Part shown: piece after piece, positions 31,756 through 39,374 of the stretch
How the letters are laid out: each line of letters begins with the position of its first letter
How positions within the stretch are numbered: the stretch's first letter is position 1
NCBI GenBank assembly: GCA_018780435.1
Contig: JADMJS010000043.1
Location: forward strand, 1-39,374
DNA from: Myxococcales bacterium
GTDB lineage: Bacteria > Myxococcota_A > UBA9042 > GCA-2863065
Reading direction: 5' to 3'
Length of the DNA: 39,374 bases
Notes under the pieces: model-generated
What the model was told of the DNA's origin: nothing
Database searches by the model: none
The model's input: only the letters and a program-made list of their open reading frames with translations
Program-made: the position numbers and the translations under genes

Positions 31756-33498
31756 GTGAGTCCGCGCCCCAAACGGAGATCCCACGTCAGAGCCGTCCAT
31801 CCGCTCGAAGCGGAGCTGACCCAACGCGCCGCAAAGGACAAGCGCATCTTCGGGTTCATCGAGTCCGTCGTGCTCGATGGCCTCTGGTACTGGGATCTCG
31901 CCCATCCTACCGAAACGTGGATGAGCCCAAGCCTGAAGAAGCACCTCGGCTACGCGGTCGAGGAGGTCCCGAACAAGACCGAGTGGCTACGCAAACAGAT
32001 CCTGCCGAGTGACCTCGAGCTTGCCGTCGCGGCGCTCCGTCGCCTCACCGAGACGCCCTCGATCCCCTTTGACCAGCTCGTTCGGTTCCGCCACAAAGAC
32101 GGCTCGCTCATCTGGATTCGCTGCCGGGCACGCCTCATCGAGGGGGACGGCGACGTGCCGGCCCGCGTCCTCGGGTCCCATACGGACTTGACCGCGTTCA
32201 TGCGCGCCAAGGACCGAATCGCCGCGCTCGACGAGGAGGTCTCCTTTGGACGCAGCGTCGTCACGTCCGCACCGGTCGCCATGATGGTGGTCGACGCAGG
32301 CGGGCGGATCCGCTTCGCCAACCAACGCGCCGAGACCTTGTTCGGGTACTCGCGGATCGAGCTCCTCGAACGCCCCTTCGAGGGTTTGCTCGCGCCCCGA
32401 TCACGCCCATCGAGCCCACTCCCGCGCGCGTATCCACTCGATCTCACCGGGAACCTGCCGCCCGGACCGGGTCTCGACCCCGCTTCCGCCGCCCAGCCGG
32501 ATCTTTGGGGACGCCGGAAGGATGGCACGGAGATCGCCATCGAGCTCGGCGTGAGCCCCCTTGGCCACGCGGATGGTGAACGACACCTCGTCGCCGTCAT
32601 GGACGTCTCGTACCGCGCCAAGGCGGCGCACGAGCTTCGCGTCAGTGAACATCGCTTTCGCGTCTTGGCCGAGTCATTGCCACTGATGCTCTGGACCTGC
32701 AACGCTGAAGGATACTGCGACTATCTGAGCCCCCAGTGGTGCGACTACACGGGCGTGAGCGAAGCCCCTCAGCTCGGCCACGGGTGGGCCCACCAGCTCC
32801 ACCCGGACGACCGCGCCATTACGATCAACCGGTGGGAGCTCGCGACGGGTAGCGAGCTCGACTTCGTTACGGAGTACCGAATTCGCCGCCACGATGGCCA
32901 ATATCGCTGGTTCATGTGCCGAGCGCGACCGGTCCGGGACGCCAGCGGCAAGATCATCAAGTGGTTCGGGACCAACAGCGACGTGCAAGACCTGCGAGAC
33001 GCGACCGACGCGTTGACGCGCCTGAACCAAGACCTCGAAGCCCGCGTCGCGTCCCGCACCCGCGAGATCATCACCGCGAACCTGCGCCTCGATCAGCTCG
33101 CGCACCAGCTCACGGAGGTCCACCGCTCGGGCGGGCTCGCGCACTGGACCTACGACATAGCGACGGAACACATCGAGTGGGCTCCGGGATTCAGTGAGAT
33201 CATGGGCCTCGAGCCGAGCGCGACGATGCCCACCCAAGCTGAGCGGCGGACGCTCCTCACTCCCGAGTCGACGCGACTGGCACTAGAGGCGTTTCAACGG
33301 TGCATCGAGACCGGCGAGGCCTACTCCGTCGAGCTCGAAGTCGCGCGAGCGGCTGCACGCGCGCGGTACATCCTCGCGCGAGGTCAAGCCCTACGGCGCC
33401 CCGACGGGACCATCCACCGCATCGTCGGGAGCGTGAAGGACATCACCGATATCGTCCTGGCTAGGCGGGCCACCGGGGTGGAGCCGGACGCGGGCTGA
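31756..33498 (+). CDS. Four-PAS-domain sensor protein without an output domain
   Basis: A 580-residue soluble protein starting at GTG one base after tmk. PAS/PAC units lie at about residues 35-140 (LDGLWYWDLAHPTETWMS, FRHKDGSLIWIR), 150-290 (RIRFANQRAETLFGYSR, GRRKDGTEIAIEL), 295-415 (SEHRFRVLAESLPLML, YRIRRHDGQYRWFM) and 465-570. Between the third and fourth is a coiled-coil-like stretch (LNQDLEARVASRTREIITAN). There is no histidine-kinase, GGDEF/EAL or HTH domain. It may be a stand-alone sensor that works by protein contacts, or a signalling protein whose effector was lost. Genes around it suggest no ligand. Confidence 0.85.
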   Translation: MSPRPKRRSHVRAVHPLEAELTQRAAKDKRIFGFIESVVLDGLWYWDLAHPTETWMSPSLKKHLGYAVEEVPNKTEWLRKQILPSDLELAVAALRRLTETPSIPFDQLVRFRHKDGSLIWIRCRARLIEGDGDVPARVLGSHTDLTAFMRAKDRIAALDEEVSFGRSVVTSAPVAMMVVDAGGRIRFANQRAETLFGYSRIELLERPFEGLLAPRSRPSSPLPRAYPLDLTGNLPPGPGLDPASAAQPDLWGRRKDGTEIAIELGVSPLGHADGERHLVAVMDVSYRAKAAHELRVSEHRFRVLAESLPLMLWTCNAEGYCDYLSPQWCDYTGVSEAPQLGHGWAHQLHPDDRAITINRWELATGSELDFVTEYRIRRHDGQYRWFMCRARPVRDASGKIIKWFGTNSDVQDLRDATDALTRLNQDLEARVASRTREIITANLRLDQLAHQLTEVHRSGGLAHWTYDIATEHIEWAPGFSEIMGLEPSATMPTQAERRTLLTPESTRLALEAFQRCIETGEAYSVELEVARAAARARYILARGQALRRPDGTIHRIVGSVKDITDIVLARRATGVEPDAG

Positions 33499-33545
33499 CC
33501 CGCGCAGTCAGAAGGTTCGCCAAAGGGCGTCGACGTATTGAAGCG

Positions 33546-35726
33546 TCAGAAGCGCGCCACGACCTCGAAGCGCGCGCCATAGAAGGACGGGAGGGAGCGG
33601 CAGACTCCACTGACGCAGATAATGCCGCCGGTATTCCGTCCGCCGAAGACGCCGAGCTGAATGTCCTCCGTGACCTGCCAGAGCACCTCACCCGCGAAGT
33701 TCAGGTAGCGGTCGCTCGCGCTGAGCGCTGCTTCCGACTCGTAGGTGTAGAGCAACGCCGCGGTGAGGTGGGGCGACCACCCCCAGGTCACGGAGGCGTC
33801 GCCCCGCACGAATGACTTGATGTTCGGCGGCAACGCCTTGTCTTCACTGCGATGTTGGAAGGAGAGGCTCAGCGAATGAGGTCCGACCAGCGGCACGAGC
33901 AGCTCCCCCTCGACGTGCCACAGGCGCCGAGAGAAGGCCGGAGCGCCCTCGGCGAAGTCAGAGGTGAAGGCGTCGCCGAAGGTGCCGTTCGGCGCCTCGA
34001 GCCGGAACCCGCCCCCGACGCTGACGCGATAGCCGGTCTCGAAACGACGCTCGATGGCGCCATAGAGGTGTAACGCGCCGTTTCCGAGCTTGCCGTCCGA
34101 CAGGTCCACGGCTTCATCCCACTCGAAAGCGTCCGGCTTCGCCCACCGGTAGTAGACGGCGTTCACCGAGGTCAAGAGCTCGGCGCCCGGAATGAGCCAC
34201 TGCAAGAGCAGCCGCCCGCCGCTCGCGTTGCTGGTGGAGGGGACGATCTGATCGAAACGTTCGAGCGTCGGCGGCTCGATGTAGACGAGCGGCAAGGCGA
34301 CGGTCTCGGCGTTCTGGACTTCGAAGCGACGGTAGTCCTTGTATTCGAAGAGGATCGTGAGCCCAGGGCCCGGGCTCAGCGACGCGCTGCCATAGAACGC
34401 GCTGCCTAAGGCGCCCTGGTCTTCGGTGCGCCCGGTCACGAGCGAGGTGCGTTCGTCCAAGTTCCAGAGCGCGGCGCCCTCCGCGTAGAGGCTCAAGAGG
34501 CCGGCGATACGCTTGGCCGAGACCGAGCCCCCGAACGCGGCATCACCTTCATCGTGGTTCGAGGTGCTGGACTCGTCGTAGTCGACCCAGCTCGCCCGAA
34601 GCCCGACGTCTACCGCCCCAGGGAGGCGTACGGAGGCCTCGCCGCCCGCGAGTCGGTCGGCGCGCTCAGGTTGAAAGCCGAGGTCGACGACGTCCATGTT
34701 CTGTACATTCGAGAGGCCCGCGAAGGCACGGACCGAGACCGGCCCGATGTCGGCGCGGATGCGCCCGCCTCGGATCGCGGTGTCGAGGCCGAGCTCGTCG
34801 ACCTTTCGGACCGAGAAGACGAGGCCGCGCCCATACGCCTCGACGAAGTCGCCGCCCACCACGGAGAGGGAGGCGCCGCCGCCCAGGCGGTCGGCATAAG
34901 CCACGAAGACGCGTTCGATGCGGTGATCGTCTTTCCAGGGGCAGAGCGCCGGGCTGAGGCCCAAACATCGTTCGTCCGCGTCGTAACCCGGGAAGATCGT
35001 GTCATCGACGCGTACGCCCAGGGAGAGGGGCTCGAGTGTCCCGGTGAGGGTCAGCTTGTTCTGGAGCGCGACGACCTCGTCGTCGGCGTCGCGGCCGTTT
35101 CGGTTGTCCTTCAGGAAGCTGAACCGGAAGGTCTCGGTGCCGTCGAGGAAGGGTTCGTGCGCCAGAGTGGCGCCGGGGACCTCCTCGAGGAGCGCGATGA
35201 GCCGCGCTTCGAGGTCGACTTCATCCCCCGGCGAGAAGCCTTGGTGGGTCTCGACGATGTTGCCGGCGCGATCGACCACCATGGAGAACGGGACGTCACC
35301 ACGAGGGTTGTACCGAGACAGGAGCTCCGATTGCGCGTCGAGGACCACCGGGAAGCGATAGCCGCGCTTCTCCACGTATCCTTCGACCTCGGCGATCGAA
35401 TCGGGACCGTCCGTGCTCACGGCGACGAGGGAGAACCCCCGCGCGGAGAGCCGCTCAGAGACCGGCGCTAGTGCCTCGAGTTCGAGCTTGCACGGCTTGC
35501 ACCAGGTGGCCCAGAACGCGAGGTAGATGACGTCCCGTCCGAGCCTCGGCCCAATGTCGAAGGTGCCGCCCAGCGCTGTCTCGAGCTTGAAAGGGGCGAG
35601 GCGTCGGCCGTTCGCCTCAGCGGCGGTCGTCGCGTCGGTCTGTGCTGGTGGCGCCTCAGTCGCACCCGCTTCTCCTGCGATCACGAGGGCCGTGAGGCCC
35701 CAGACGAGCGTGCGACAGAGCGTCAC
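33546..35726 (-). CDS. Thioredoxin (TlpA-like) domain fused to an outer-membrane beta-barrel
   Basis: A 726-residue protein starting at GTG that overlaps the preceding stop (GTGA); the frame can be extended upstream but only into an Arg-rich leader. A signal peptide (LVWGLTALVIAGEAGA) precedes a thioredoxin fold at about residues 35-185, with the active site FWATWCKPCKLE and the cis-Pro loop GDVPFSMVVD. The rest, about 500 residues, is beta-strand-rich with aromatic girdles and ends FEVVARF, a C-terminal Phe typical of outer-membrane barrels. The start of the barrel (GGDFVEAYGRGLVFSVRKVD) resembles DUF6029-type proteins. The fold puts a thiol-redox domain at the periplasmic face of an outer-membrane protein. 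It is the last gene of the three-thioredoxin operon. Confidence 0.82.
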   Translation of the reverse strand: MTLCRTLVWGLTALVIAGEAGATEAPPAQTDATTAAEANGRRLAPFKLETALGGTFDIGPRLGRDVIYLAFWATWCKPCKLELEALAPVSERLSARGFSLVAVSTDGPDSIAEVEGYVEKRGYRFPVVLDAQSELLSRYNPRGDVPFSMVVDRAGNIVETHQGFSPGDEVDLEARLIALLEEVPGATLAHEPFLDGTETFRFSFLKDNRNGRDADDEVVALQNKLTLTGTLEPLSLGVRVDDTIFPGYDADERCLGLSPALCPWKDDHRIERVFVAYADRLGGGASLSVVGGDFVEAYGRGLVFSVRKVDELGLDTAIRGGRIRADIGPVSVRAFAGLSNVQNMDVVDLGFQPERADRLAGGEASVRLPGAVDVGLRASWVDYDESSTSNHDEGDAAFGGSVSAKRIAGLLSLYAEGAALWNLDERTSLVTGRTEDQGALGSAFYGSASLSPGPGLTILFEYKDYRRFEVQNAETVALPLVYIEPPTLERFDQIVPSTSNASGGRLLLQWLIPGAELLTSVNAVYYRWAKPDAFEWDEAVDLSDGKLGNGALHLYGAIERRFETGYRVSVGGGFRLEAPNGTFGDAFTSDFAEGAPAFSRRLWHVEGELLVPLVGPHSLSLSFQHRSEDKALPPNIKSFVRGDASVTWGWSPHLTAALLYTYESEAALSASDRYLNFAGEVLWQVTEDIQLGVFGGRNTGGIICVSGVCRSLPSFYGARFEVVARF

Positions 35727-36367
35727 TGGGCGAGGAGCTCTTGGAAGGTCGCCTCCGCGTCGGATGCGTCGCCACCGACGTCCTTGTAGACGACCTTCCA
35801 CGCCGGATCGACGACCGCCGTCACGGGGAGCAGTCCGCCCGTGCCAAGGCAGTCGCTCGTGAGCTTGTCAGCTGGATCGATCAGCACGGGAAAGTCGAGG
35901 CCGTAGGTCCGCGCCCACTCTTCGCAGAAGAGGGGTGTGGCGGGATCGTTCGGCGCGTTCTGCTCCTTCAAGATCGTCACCACGTGGAGACCGGCGGCCC
36001 GATTGGCGTCGTACCACGCCTTGAGCTTCGGCTGCTTGTCGCGGCACGGCTGGCACCAGCCTGCCCCAAAGTAGATGAGGGTGGCCTTGTGGTCACAGAC
36101 GAAGTCGGACAGTGAGACCGCTTCGCCGGCGCAGTTCTGGAGCTTCACGTCTTTCAGGAGCGCGCCCTGTTCACATTGGCTACCCGCCGACACGCAGGCG
36201 CCCGGGGTCGCCGTGCTGTCCGCTTGGGTGGCCGTGTCCGTCTCGGGCGTCGATGTGACGCTGTCGGCGGTCCCCGGCGCGGTGGAGGTGCCGGACTCGC
36301 ACGCGGCGACGAGCAGTGCCACACTCAAGGAGGCCGACGTGAACAGAGAAGGGAACAGGTGGCGCAT
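35723..36367 (-). CDS. Thioredoxin-fold lipoprotein (TlpA-like), WCQPC
   Basis: A 214-residue lipoprotein. The ATG follows AGGAG six bases away and opens a signal with lipobox VAAC (SLSVALLVAACESG). A Thr/Ser/Asp-rich linker leads to a thioredoxin-like domain: VKLQNCAGEAVSLSDFVC, the active site FGAGWCQPCRDKQP, VVTILKEQN, and GLLPVTAVVD (cis-Pro). Beyond the CxxC pair, Cys at NC, VC, FC and DC are shared with the next paralogue. It is anchored in the membrane and works in the periplasm as a thiol-disulfide exchanger, presumably passing electrons to or from the fused barrel protein downstream, with which it overlaps by four bases. Confidence 0.9.
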   Translation of the reverse strand: MRHLFPSLFTSASLSVALLVAACESGTSTAPGTADSVTSTPETDTATQADSTATPGACVSAGSQCEQGALLKDVKLQNCAGEAVSLSDFVCDHKATLIYFGAGWCQPCRDKQPKLKAWYDANRAAGLHVVTILKEQNAPNDPATPLFCEEWARTYGLDFPVLIDPADKLTSDCLGTGGLLPVTAVVDPAWKVVYKDVGGDASDAEATFQELLAQ

Positions 36368-36459
36368 CAGGGGCTCCTCGGGGCGGCCTTGGCGTTTGAG
36401 CGAGTCACCCCGCGCGGCCCACCTTGTACCACGTCGACTACGGCGGCGGCACTCGACGG

Positions 36460-37065
36460 TTACCGCCGAGAGCCCTCGAGCACCTCTTGAAACGACGCTT
36501 CGATCTCCGCGACGTCGCCACCGACGACCTTCGACACGATGCGCCCATTCGCGTCCACGACGAGCGTCGTGGGCAAGGCTGGAGCGCAGCGAGTCGTGAG
36601 CTCGTCGGCCGGGTCGATGAGGAGCGAATACGGCACGGCGTAGTCCTCGCCCCAACACGCGCAGAACTCGCGATTGGCGGGCGCCCCGGCGGTGTCGGTC
36701 TCCTTCAGCACCGTGACGACCCCAAGGCCCTGCCCTGCGTACTCCGAGTGCCACGCCACCTGAGTCGGCGCTTGTTCTCGGCACTCCTGGCACCACCCGG
36801 CGCCGAGCTCGATCACCAGCGCCCGATGGCGACACACGAGATCCGCCATCGACGTGAGTCGGCCACAACAATCGGCCAGGAACACGCCCGGTAAGGCGTC
36901 GCCCACGTCACACCCGCTCGCGCCGGTGTCGAGGACGGGGTCGCCGACGCAGACCGCCGTGACCGGCAGGGTCGGGCACGTCCACTGGCACGGGCCGCCG
37001 ACGTCAATCTCGCCGCCCGAGCATGCGACCAGGAACAATAACGTTGCGGAGTCGAAGCGTCGCAC
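36460..37065 (-). CDS. Thioredoxin-fold lipoprotein, WCQEC, paralogue of the next gene
   Basis: A 201-residue lipoprotein starting at GTG, with lipobox LVAC (SATLLFLVACSGG). A short Cys-rich segment (GPCQWTCPTLPVTAVC) precedes the thioredoxin-like domain: VFLADCCGRLTSMADLVC, ELGAGWCQECREQAP, VVTVLKETD, FCACWGEDY and ALPTTLVVD (cis-Pro). It shares the extra Cys positions and LLIDPADELT with the paralogue downstream, 92 bases away. The active-site dipeptide QE differs from QP, which can shift redox potential. A TAAGCT box ends six bases before the GTG, so it probably heads the operon with a leaderless mRNA. Confidence 0.88.
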   Translation of the reverse strand: MRRFDSATLLFLVACSGGEIDVGGPCQWTCPTLPVTAVCVGDPVLDTGASGCDVGDALPGVFLADCCGRLTSMADLVCRHRALVIELGAGWCQECREQAPTQVAWHSEYAGQGLGVVTVLKETDTAGAPANREFCACWGEDYAVPYSLLIDPADELTTRCAPALPTTLVVDANGRIVSKVVGGDVAEIEASFQEVLEGSRR

Positions 37066-37369
37066 CGGCGCAGCTTACGCAAGAGAGCCGCCCTGTGGAA
37101 AGGCGAGACCGCGCCCGCCCTTCGCGGATGAGGGTCATGGAAGTCCTTTATCGTAGCCGGGGCGGAACGTTCAGGTTCTTGGGCAGGCGCAGTCGGCGGC
37201 ACAAGGCGAATCGGTCGCCGGGAGGCCCCGAAACGACCTTCGCCCTTGGACCGTGGCACTCGGGCGACACTCGGCCCATTTGGGACGCGGAAGGATGTCT
37301 TCGGCCATCGAAGACGGCTATACGGACGCCGCAGGGTCGGCGCCCGGCTCTCGAGTCAGGAGGGGCATT
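37066..37369. other. Divergent intergenic region
   Basis: About 300 bases between the thioredoxin operon and the hypothetical gene. The left end carries TAAGCT (minus strand) as a likely -10 box of the operon; a lone A/T-rich patch, TCCTTTATCGTAG, lies near 37143. An in-frame ATG at 37295 could extend the plus-strand gene but lacks a well-spaced ribosome site. I see no repeat or RNA gene. Confidence 0.4.
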
Positions 37370-37819
37370 GTGGAGAACACCGAACGCAACAAGGCCGAGC
37401 TGGTCGGCGAGCTGACGGAGCTCCTCGACACCGTTCTTTTCAGCGTCGAGACCGTGCGCATGGCGCTGGCGATCGGCCGGCTCGCCATGGACCCCCTCGC
37501 CAACCTACAGGCTTGGTTAGCCAGCTCCGATGAAGAGGAACGTGAAGCGGGGAACGTCGCCGTCGAGGCCCTCGAACACGCTGCCGTCGCGTTCTGCGAG
37601 CTGGCACGTGTCCTCTCCGAAGACCACGCCGATGGAATCTCTCTCGAGCTCCGCTTCTGGTCGACTTACGAGTGGTGCCGCTCCCGTCTCTTCGATCCCT
37701 CGGTCACCGTGGGAGGACAGGCGTCACTCCGAGCCGAGCTCCTTGAGGCGCAAGTTCGCCTCGAATCCCTACGGCAGCGAATCTCGTCGTGGTGTCAGAA
37801 CTCCCTACCGGTGGTCTAA
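37370..37819 (+). CDS. Hypothetical helical protein
   Basis: A 149-residue protein. The GTG start is preceded by CAGGAGGGG six bases away, the best ribosome site in this frame; longer starts at 37253 and 37295 lack one. The predicted chain is mostly alpha-helical and acidic: AELVGELTELLDTVLFSVET, VRMALAIGRLAMD, NVAVEALEHAAVAFCELARV, and LRAELLEAQVRLESLRQRIS, the last possibly coiled-coil. No signal peptide, membrane segment or motif is recognised. A hairpin follows its stop. Confidence 0.65.
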   Translation: MENTERNKAELVGELTELLDTVLFSVETVRMALAIGRLAMDPLANLQAWLASSDEEEREAGNVAVEALEHAAVAFCELARVLSEDHADGISLELRFWSTYEWCRSRLFDPSVTVGGQASLRAELLEAQVRLESLRQRISSWCQNSLPVV

Positions 37820-37833
37820 GGGCTCGGTCGTAA

Positions 37834-37866
37834 AAGGCCCGCCGCCTTGCTCCCATCGCGGGCCTT
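37834..37866 (+). terminator. Hairpin after the hypothetical gene
   Basis: AAGGCCCGC and GCGGGCCTT form a perfect 9-base-pair stem with a 15-base loop, starting 15 bases past the stop codon. It is preceded by an A-run (TAAAAGG), and only TT follows on the plus strand, so termination could be better on the minus strand; on either it would insulate the lepB promoter. Confidence 0.45.
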
Positions 37867-38014
37867 CGCCGCGAATGGATGACCCATACCGACTTTGATA
37901 CGTCACTTCTTTGTACTCGACATACCCGAGGCGTGACGCCCACCTAGCGTCACTGGAAATCGCGTCGGCTTGTTCGGTCTGAAGGGCAGCAGGCCCCGGG
38001 TCCGGACACGTGAG

Positions 38015-38043
38015 TTGATCCAAAGCGGACGACGCACTATAAG
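38015..38043 (+). promoter_or_regulatory. Sigma-70-like promoter of the signal peptidase gene
   Basis: TTGATC as -35 and TATAAG as -10 (5 of 6 to consensus), separated by exactly 17 bases. It is the best-matching promoter in the window. Transcription would start near 38050, about 75 bases before the TTG start used for lepB, or almost exactly at an in-frame CTG at 38053. Confidence 0.6.
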
Positions 38044-38124
38044 CCGCCAGTCCTGAAGGCATCCGCCGACCCTGAGCGGATCCCACTCCCCGCGCCGGAT
38101 TCGAGGACAGAGGCCCAGGCCCCG

Positions 38125-39374
38125 TTGCAGCCTTCAGACGCCGAGCCCGAACGCAGCGCGCCCCACGCGGACGCTCCCGATGGGGCCCGTGAGCCAGCTG
38201 CTGAACTTCCGTGGCCATTGCCGCGACGGGAGCGGCGTGCGCTCATCGATCGCGCCGAGGGGATCTCGCACGAGCTGCCTCGAGTGCTTCGACGCCACCG
38301 ACGACGACTCCCCGAGGAGATCGTCTGGGAGCTGGCTGACGGCACGCGCGCCCTCCGGGCGGCGCTCGCGGCCCGGCCTCTCGGCCACCGCGAACTTGAA
38401 CGAATTCGCGCCTCTACGGCGTCGCTCGAGCTCCTCGTCCGCCAACACCTCCCGGCCGCGTTCGGCGGCGGTCACTTCGACTTCGTGGGCTCGCTCACGG
38501 TCGCTATCGTGATCGCGCTCCTCATCCGCGCCTTCCTGTTCGAGGCCTTCCAGATCCCGACGGGCTCCATGATCCCGTCGCTCCTCGTCGGCGACCGCAT
38601 CTTCGTGGCGAAGTTCGTCTACGGCATCAAGCTGCCCTTCAGCGAGAAGCGCCTCTTTGCTTGGCGCCGCCCCGCGCGAGGTGAAGTCGTCGTGTTCGAT
38701 TTTCCGCGAGCAGGCCCCCATGCCGGCAAACACTTCGTGAAGCGCATCATCGCCGTGGGTGGCGACCGGGTCCGCCTCGAAGACAACGTCGTCATCGTCA
38801 ATGAGGAGCCCCTATCACCGGACGCTTTGACCGTACGGTCGCGCGGGCCTTGCCTCGGTGAACCCGGCGAATCCTGCAGTGCCCGCCCTGCCCGCTCGGC
38901 CGAAGCCGCAAGGGCCCTCGCGGCCGGCGTCACCGAGCCTGGATGCCCGTGTGAACACGTCGAGAGCACCGTCGGCGATGTCACCTTCACCACGCAGTAC
39001 ATCCTGCCCGGGTCGCTCTGTGAGTGCCAACGCACGACCGGTGGCGACACGCCCGGTCTCTCCTGCGGGGGAGCCCGCCCTGTGGTGTTCGAAGCGCCGC
39101 GAGCCCTCCGTAACGAGGCCGATTGGCCTCCTGCCCGGCCGTCCCCGTTCTTGCTCTCCGGCTGGGGAGGACTGGGCCAAGATGCCGTGGTCAAGAACGA
39201 CGTCGGCCGAACTGAGCTGATCGTGCCGGAAGGCCACGTCTTCGTGATGGGCGACAACCGTGACTTCTCCGAAGATGGGCGTTACTGGGGGCTGGTCCCG
39301 GAGGACCGGATCGCTGGAAAAGCCTGGATCATCTGGTGGTCCTCCGAAGACACGTGGTCACGCTTCCTCACTCG
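38125..39374 (+). CDS. lepB: Signal peptidase I (LepB), 3' end beyond the window, with a Cys-rich insertion
   Basis: The membrane serine protease that removes signal peptides at the outer face of the inner membrane. The frame opens at 38014; TTG 38125 is a conservative start, with CTG 38053 as a leaderless alternative and no ATG in frame. A Pro/Arg/Ala-rich cytoplasmic N-terminus of about 110 residues precedes one membrane segment (LTVAIVIALLIRAFLFEAFQ). The catalytic Ser lies in PTGSMIPSLLVGD, the general-base Lys in HFVKRIIAVGGDRV, and box E is MGDNRDFSEDGRYWG. Between the Lys box and box E sits an insertion of about 70 residues with seven Cys (38851-39066), absent from standard LepB. It is probably essential. 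Confidence 0.93.
   Translation, partial: MQPSDAEPERSAPHADAPDGAREPAAELPWPLPRRERRALIDRAEGISHELPRVLRRHRRRLPEEIVWELADGTRALRAALAARPLGHRELERIRASTASLELLVRQHLPAAFGGGHFDFVGSLTVAIVIALLIRAFLFEAFQIPTGSMIPSLLVGDRIFVAKFVYGIKLPFSEKRLFAWRRPARGEVVVFDFPRAGPHAGKHFVKRIIAVGGDRVRLEDNVVIVNEEPLSPDALTVRSRGPCLGEPGESCSARPARSAEAARALAAGVTEPGCPCEHVESTVGDVTFTTQYILPGSLCECQRTTGGDTPGLSCGGARPVVFEAPRALRNEADWPPARPSPFLLSGWGGLGQDAVVKNDVGRTELIVPEGHVFVMGDNRDFSEDGRYWGLVPEDRIAGKAWIIWWSSEDTWSRFLT

Noticed and set aside
37805..38218. 137-codon minus-strand frame before lepB
   Set aside because: Less GC-biased codons than neighbours, runs across the lepB promoter and start region, and no ribosome site; probably not a gene.
1..39374. tRNA, rRNA, CRISPR array, transposase or phage genes
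   Set aside because: Searched by eye for tRNA arms, repeated spacers and DDE/tyrosine-recombinase motifs; nothing convincing was found.

Overview
This is a GC-rich window with strong G/C preference at third codon positions and dense, often overlapping genes. Several features suggest a Myxococcota/Bradymonadota-like ('deltaproteobacterial') Gram-negative bacterium: Asp/Thr-rich lipoproteins, Cys-rich lipoproteins, outer-membrane beta-barrels, and GTG/TTG starts joined by 4-nt overlaps. This assignment is inferred from gene style, because the window has no rRNA or tRNA marker. It looks chromosomal. I found no transposase, integrase, phage gene, CRISPR array or RNA gene.

Layout. 1-1833: a partial hypothetical gene, a gene-poor stretch with a long nested hairpin, and a secreted endonuclease/exonuclease/phosphatase-fold protein. 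1843-8910 (minus): a tightly coupled string, in transcription order FAA-hydrolase, MoxR ATPase, DUF58, TgpA-like transglutaminase, hisH, hisA and a small membrane protein. 9047-16252 (plus): a MATE exporter, a UbiB/ABC1 kinase-like protein, an Omp85-like POTRA/beta-barrel protein and a P2-type cation ATPase. 16213-18939 (minus): a sulfur module made of an SQR-like flavoprotein, a DUF1641-DsrC fusion and a DsrE-like protein. 19084-25284 (minus): two overlapping Cys-rich lipoproteins, a double-domain universal stress protein, a secreted esterase-like lipoprotein coupled to a YcxB-like protein, and a Fur-family regulator. 25460-28141 (plus): a tiny lipoprotein, an RNase Z-like metallo-hydrolase, a GtrA protein and a squalene/phytoene synthase. 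28151-30003 (minus): a helix-turn-helix protein and a conserved-looking hypothetical. 30256-33498 (plus): a LolB-like lipoprotein, thymidylate kinase and a four-PAS protein with no output domain. 33546-37065 (minus): two paralogous thioredoxin-fold lipoproteins and a thioredoxin fused to an outer-membrane beta-barrel. 37370-39374 (plus): a hypothetical gene and the start of signal peptidase I with a Cys-rich insertion.

The most unusual parts are the three-gene thioredoxin/beta-barrel operon, which looks like an envelope thiol-redox system spanning to the outer membrane, and the sulfur-relay operon, whose DsrC-like domain is fused to DUF1641 and keeps only the penultimate Cys. A recurring feature is a -10-like hexamer (TA...) ending only 6-9 nt before the start codon of genes that head transcription units, which suggests leaderless mRNAs. 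Three promoter regions also share CGAAAC half-sites.
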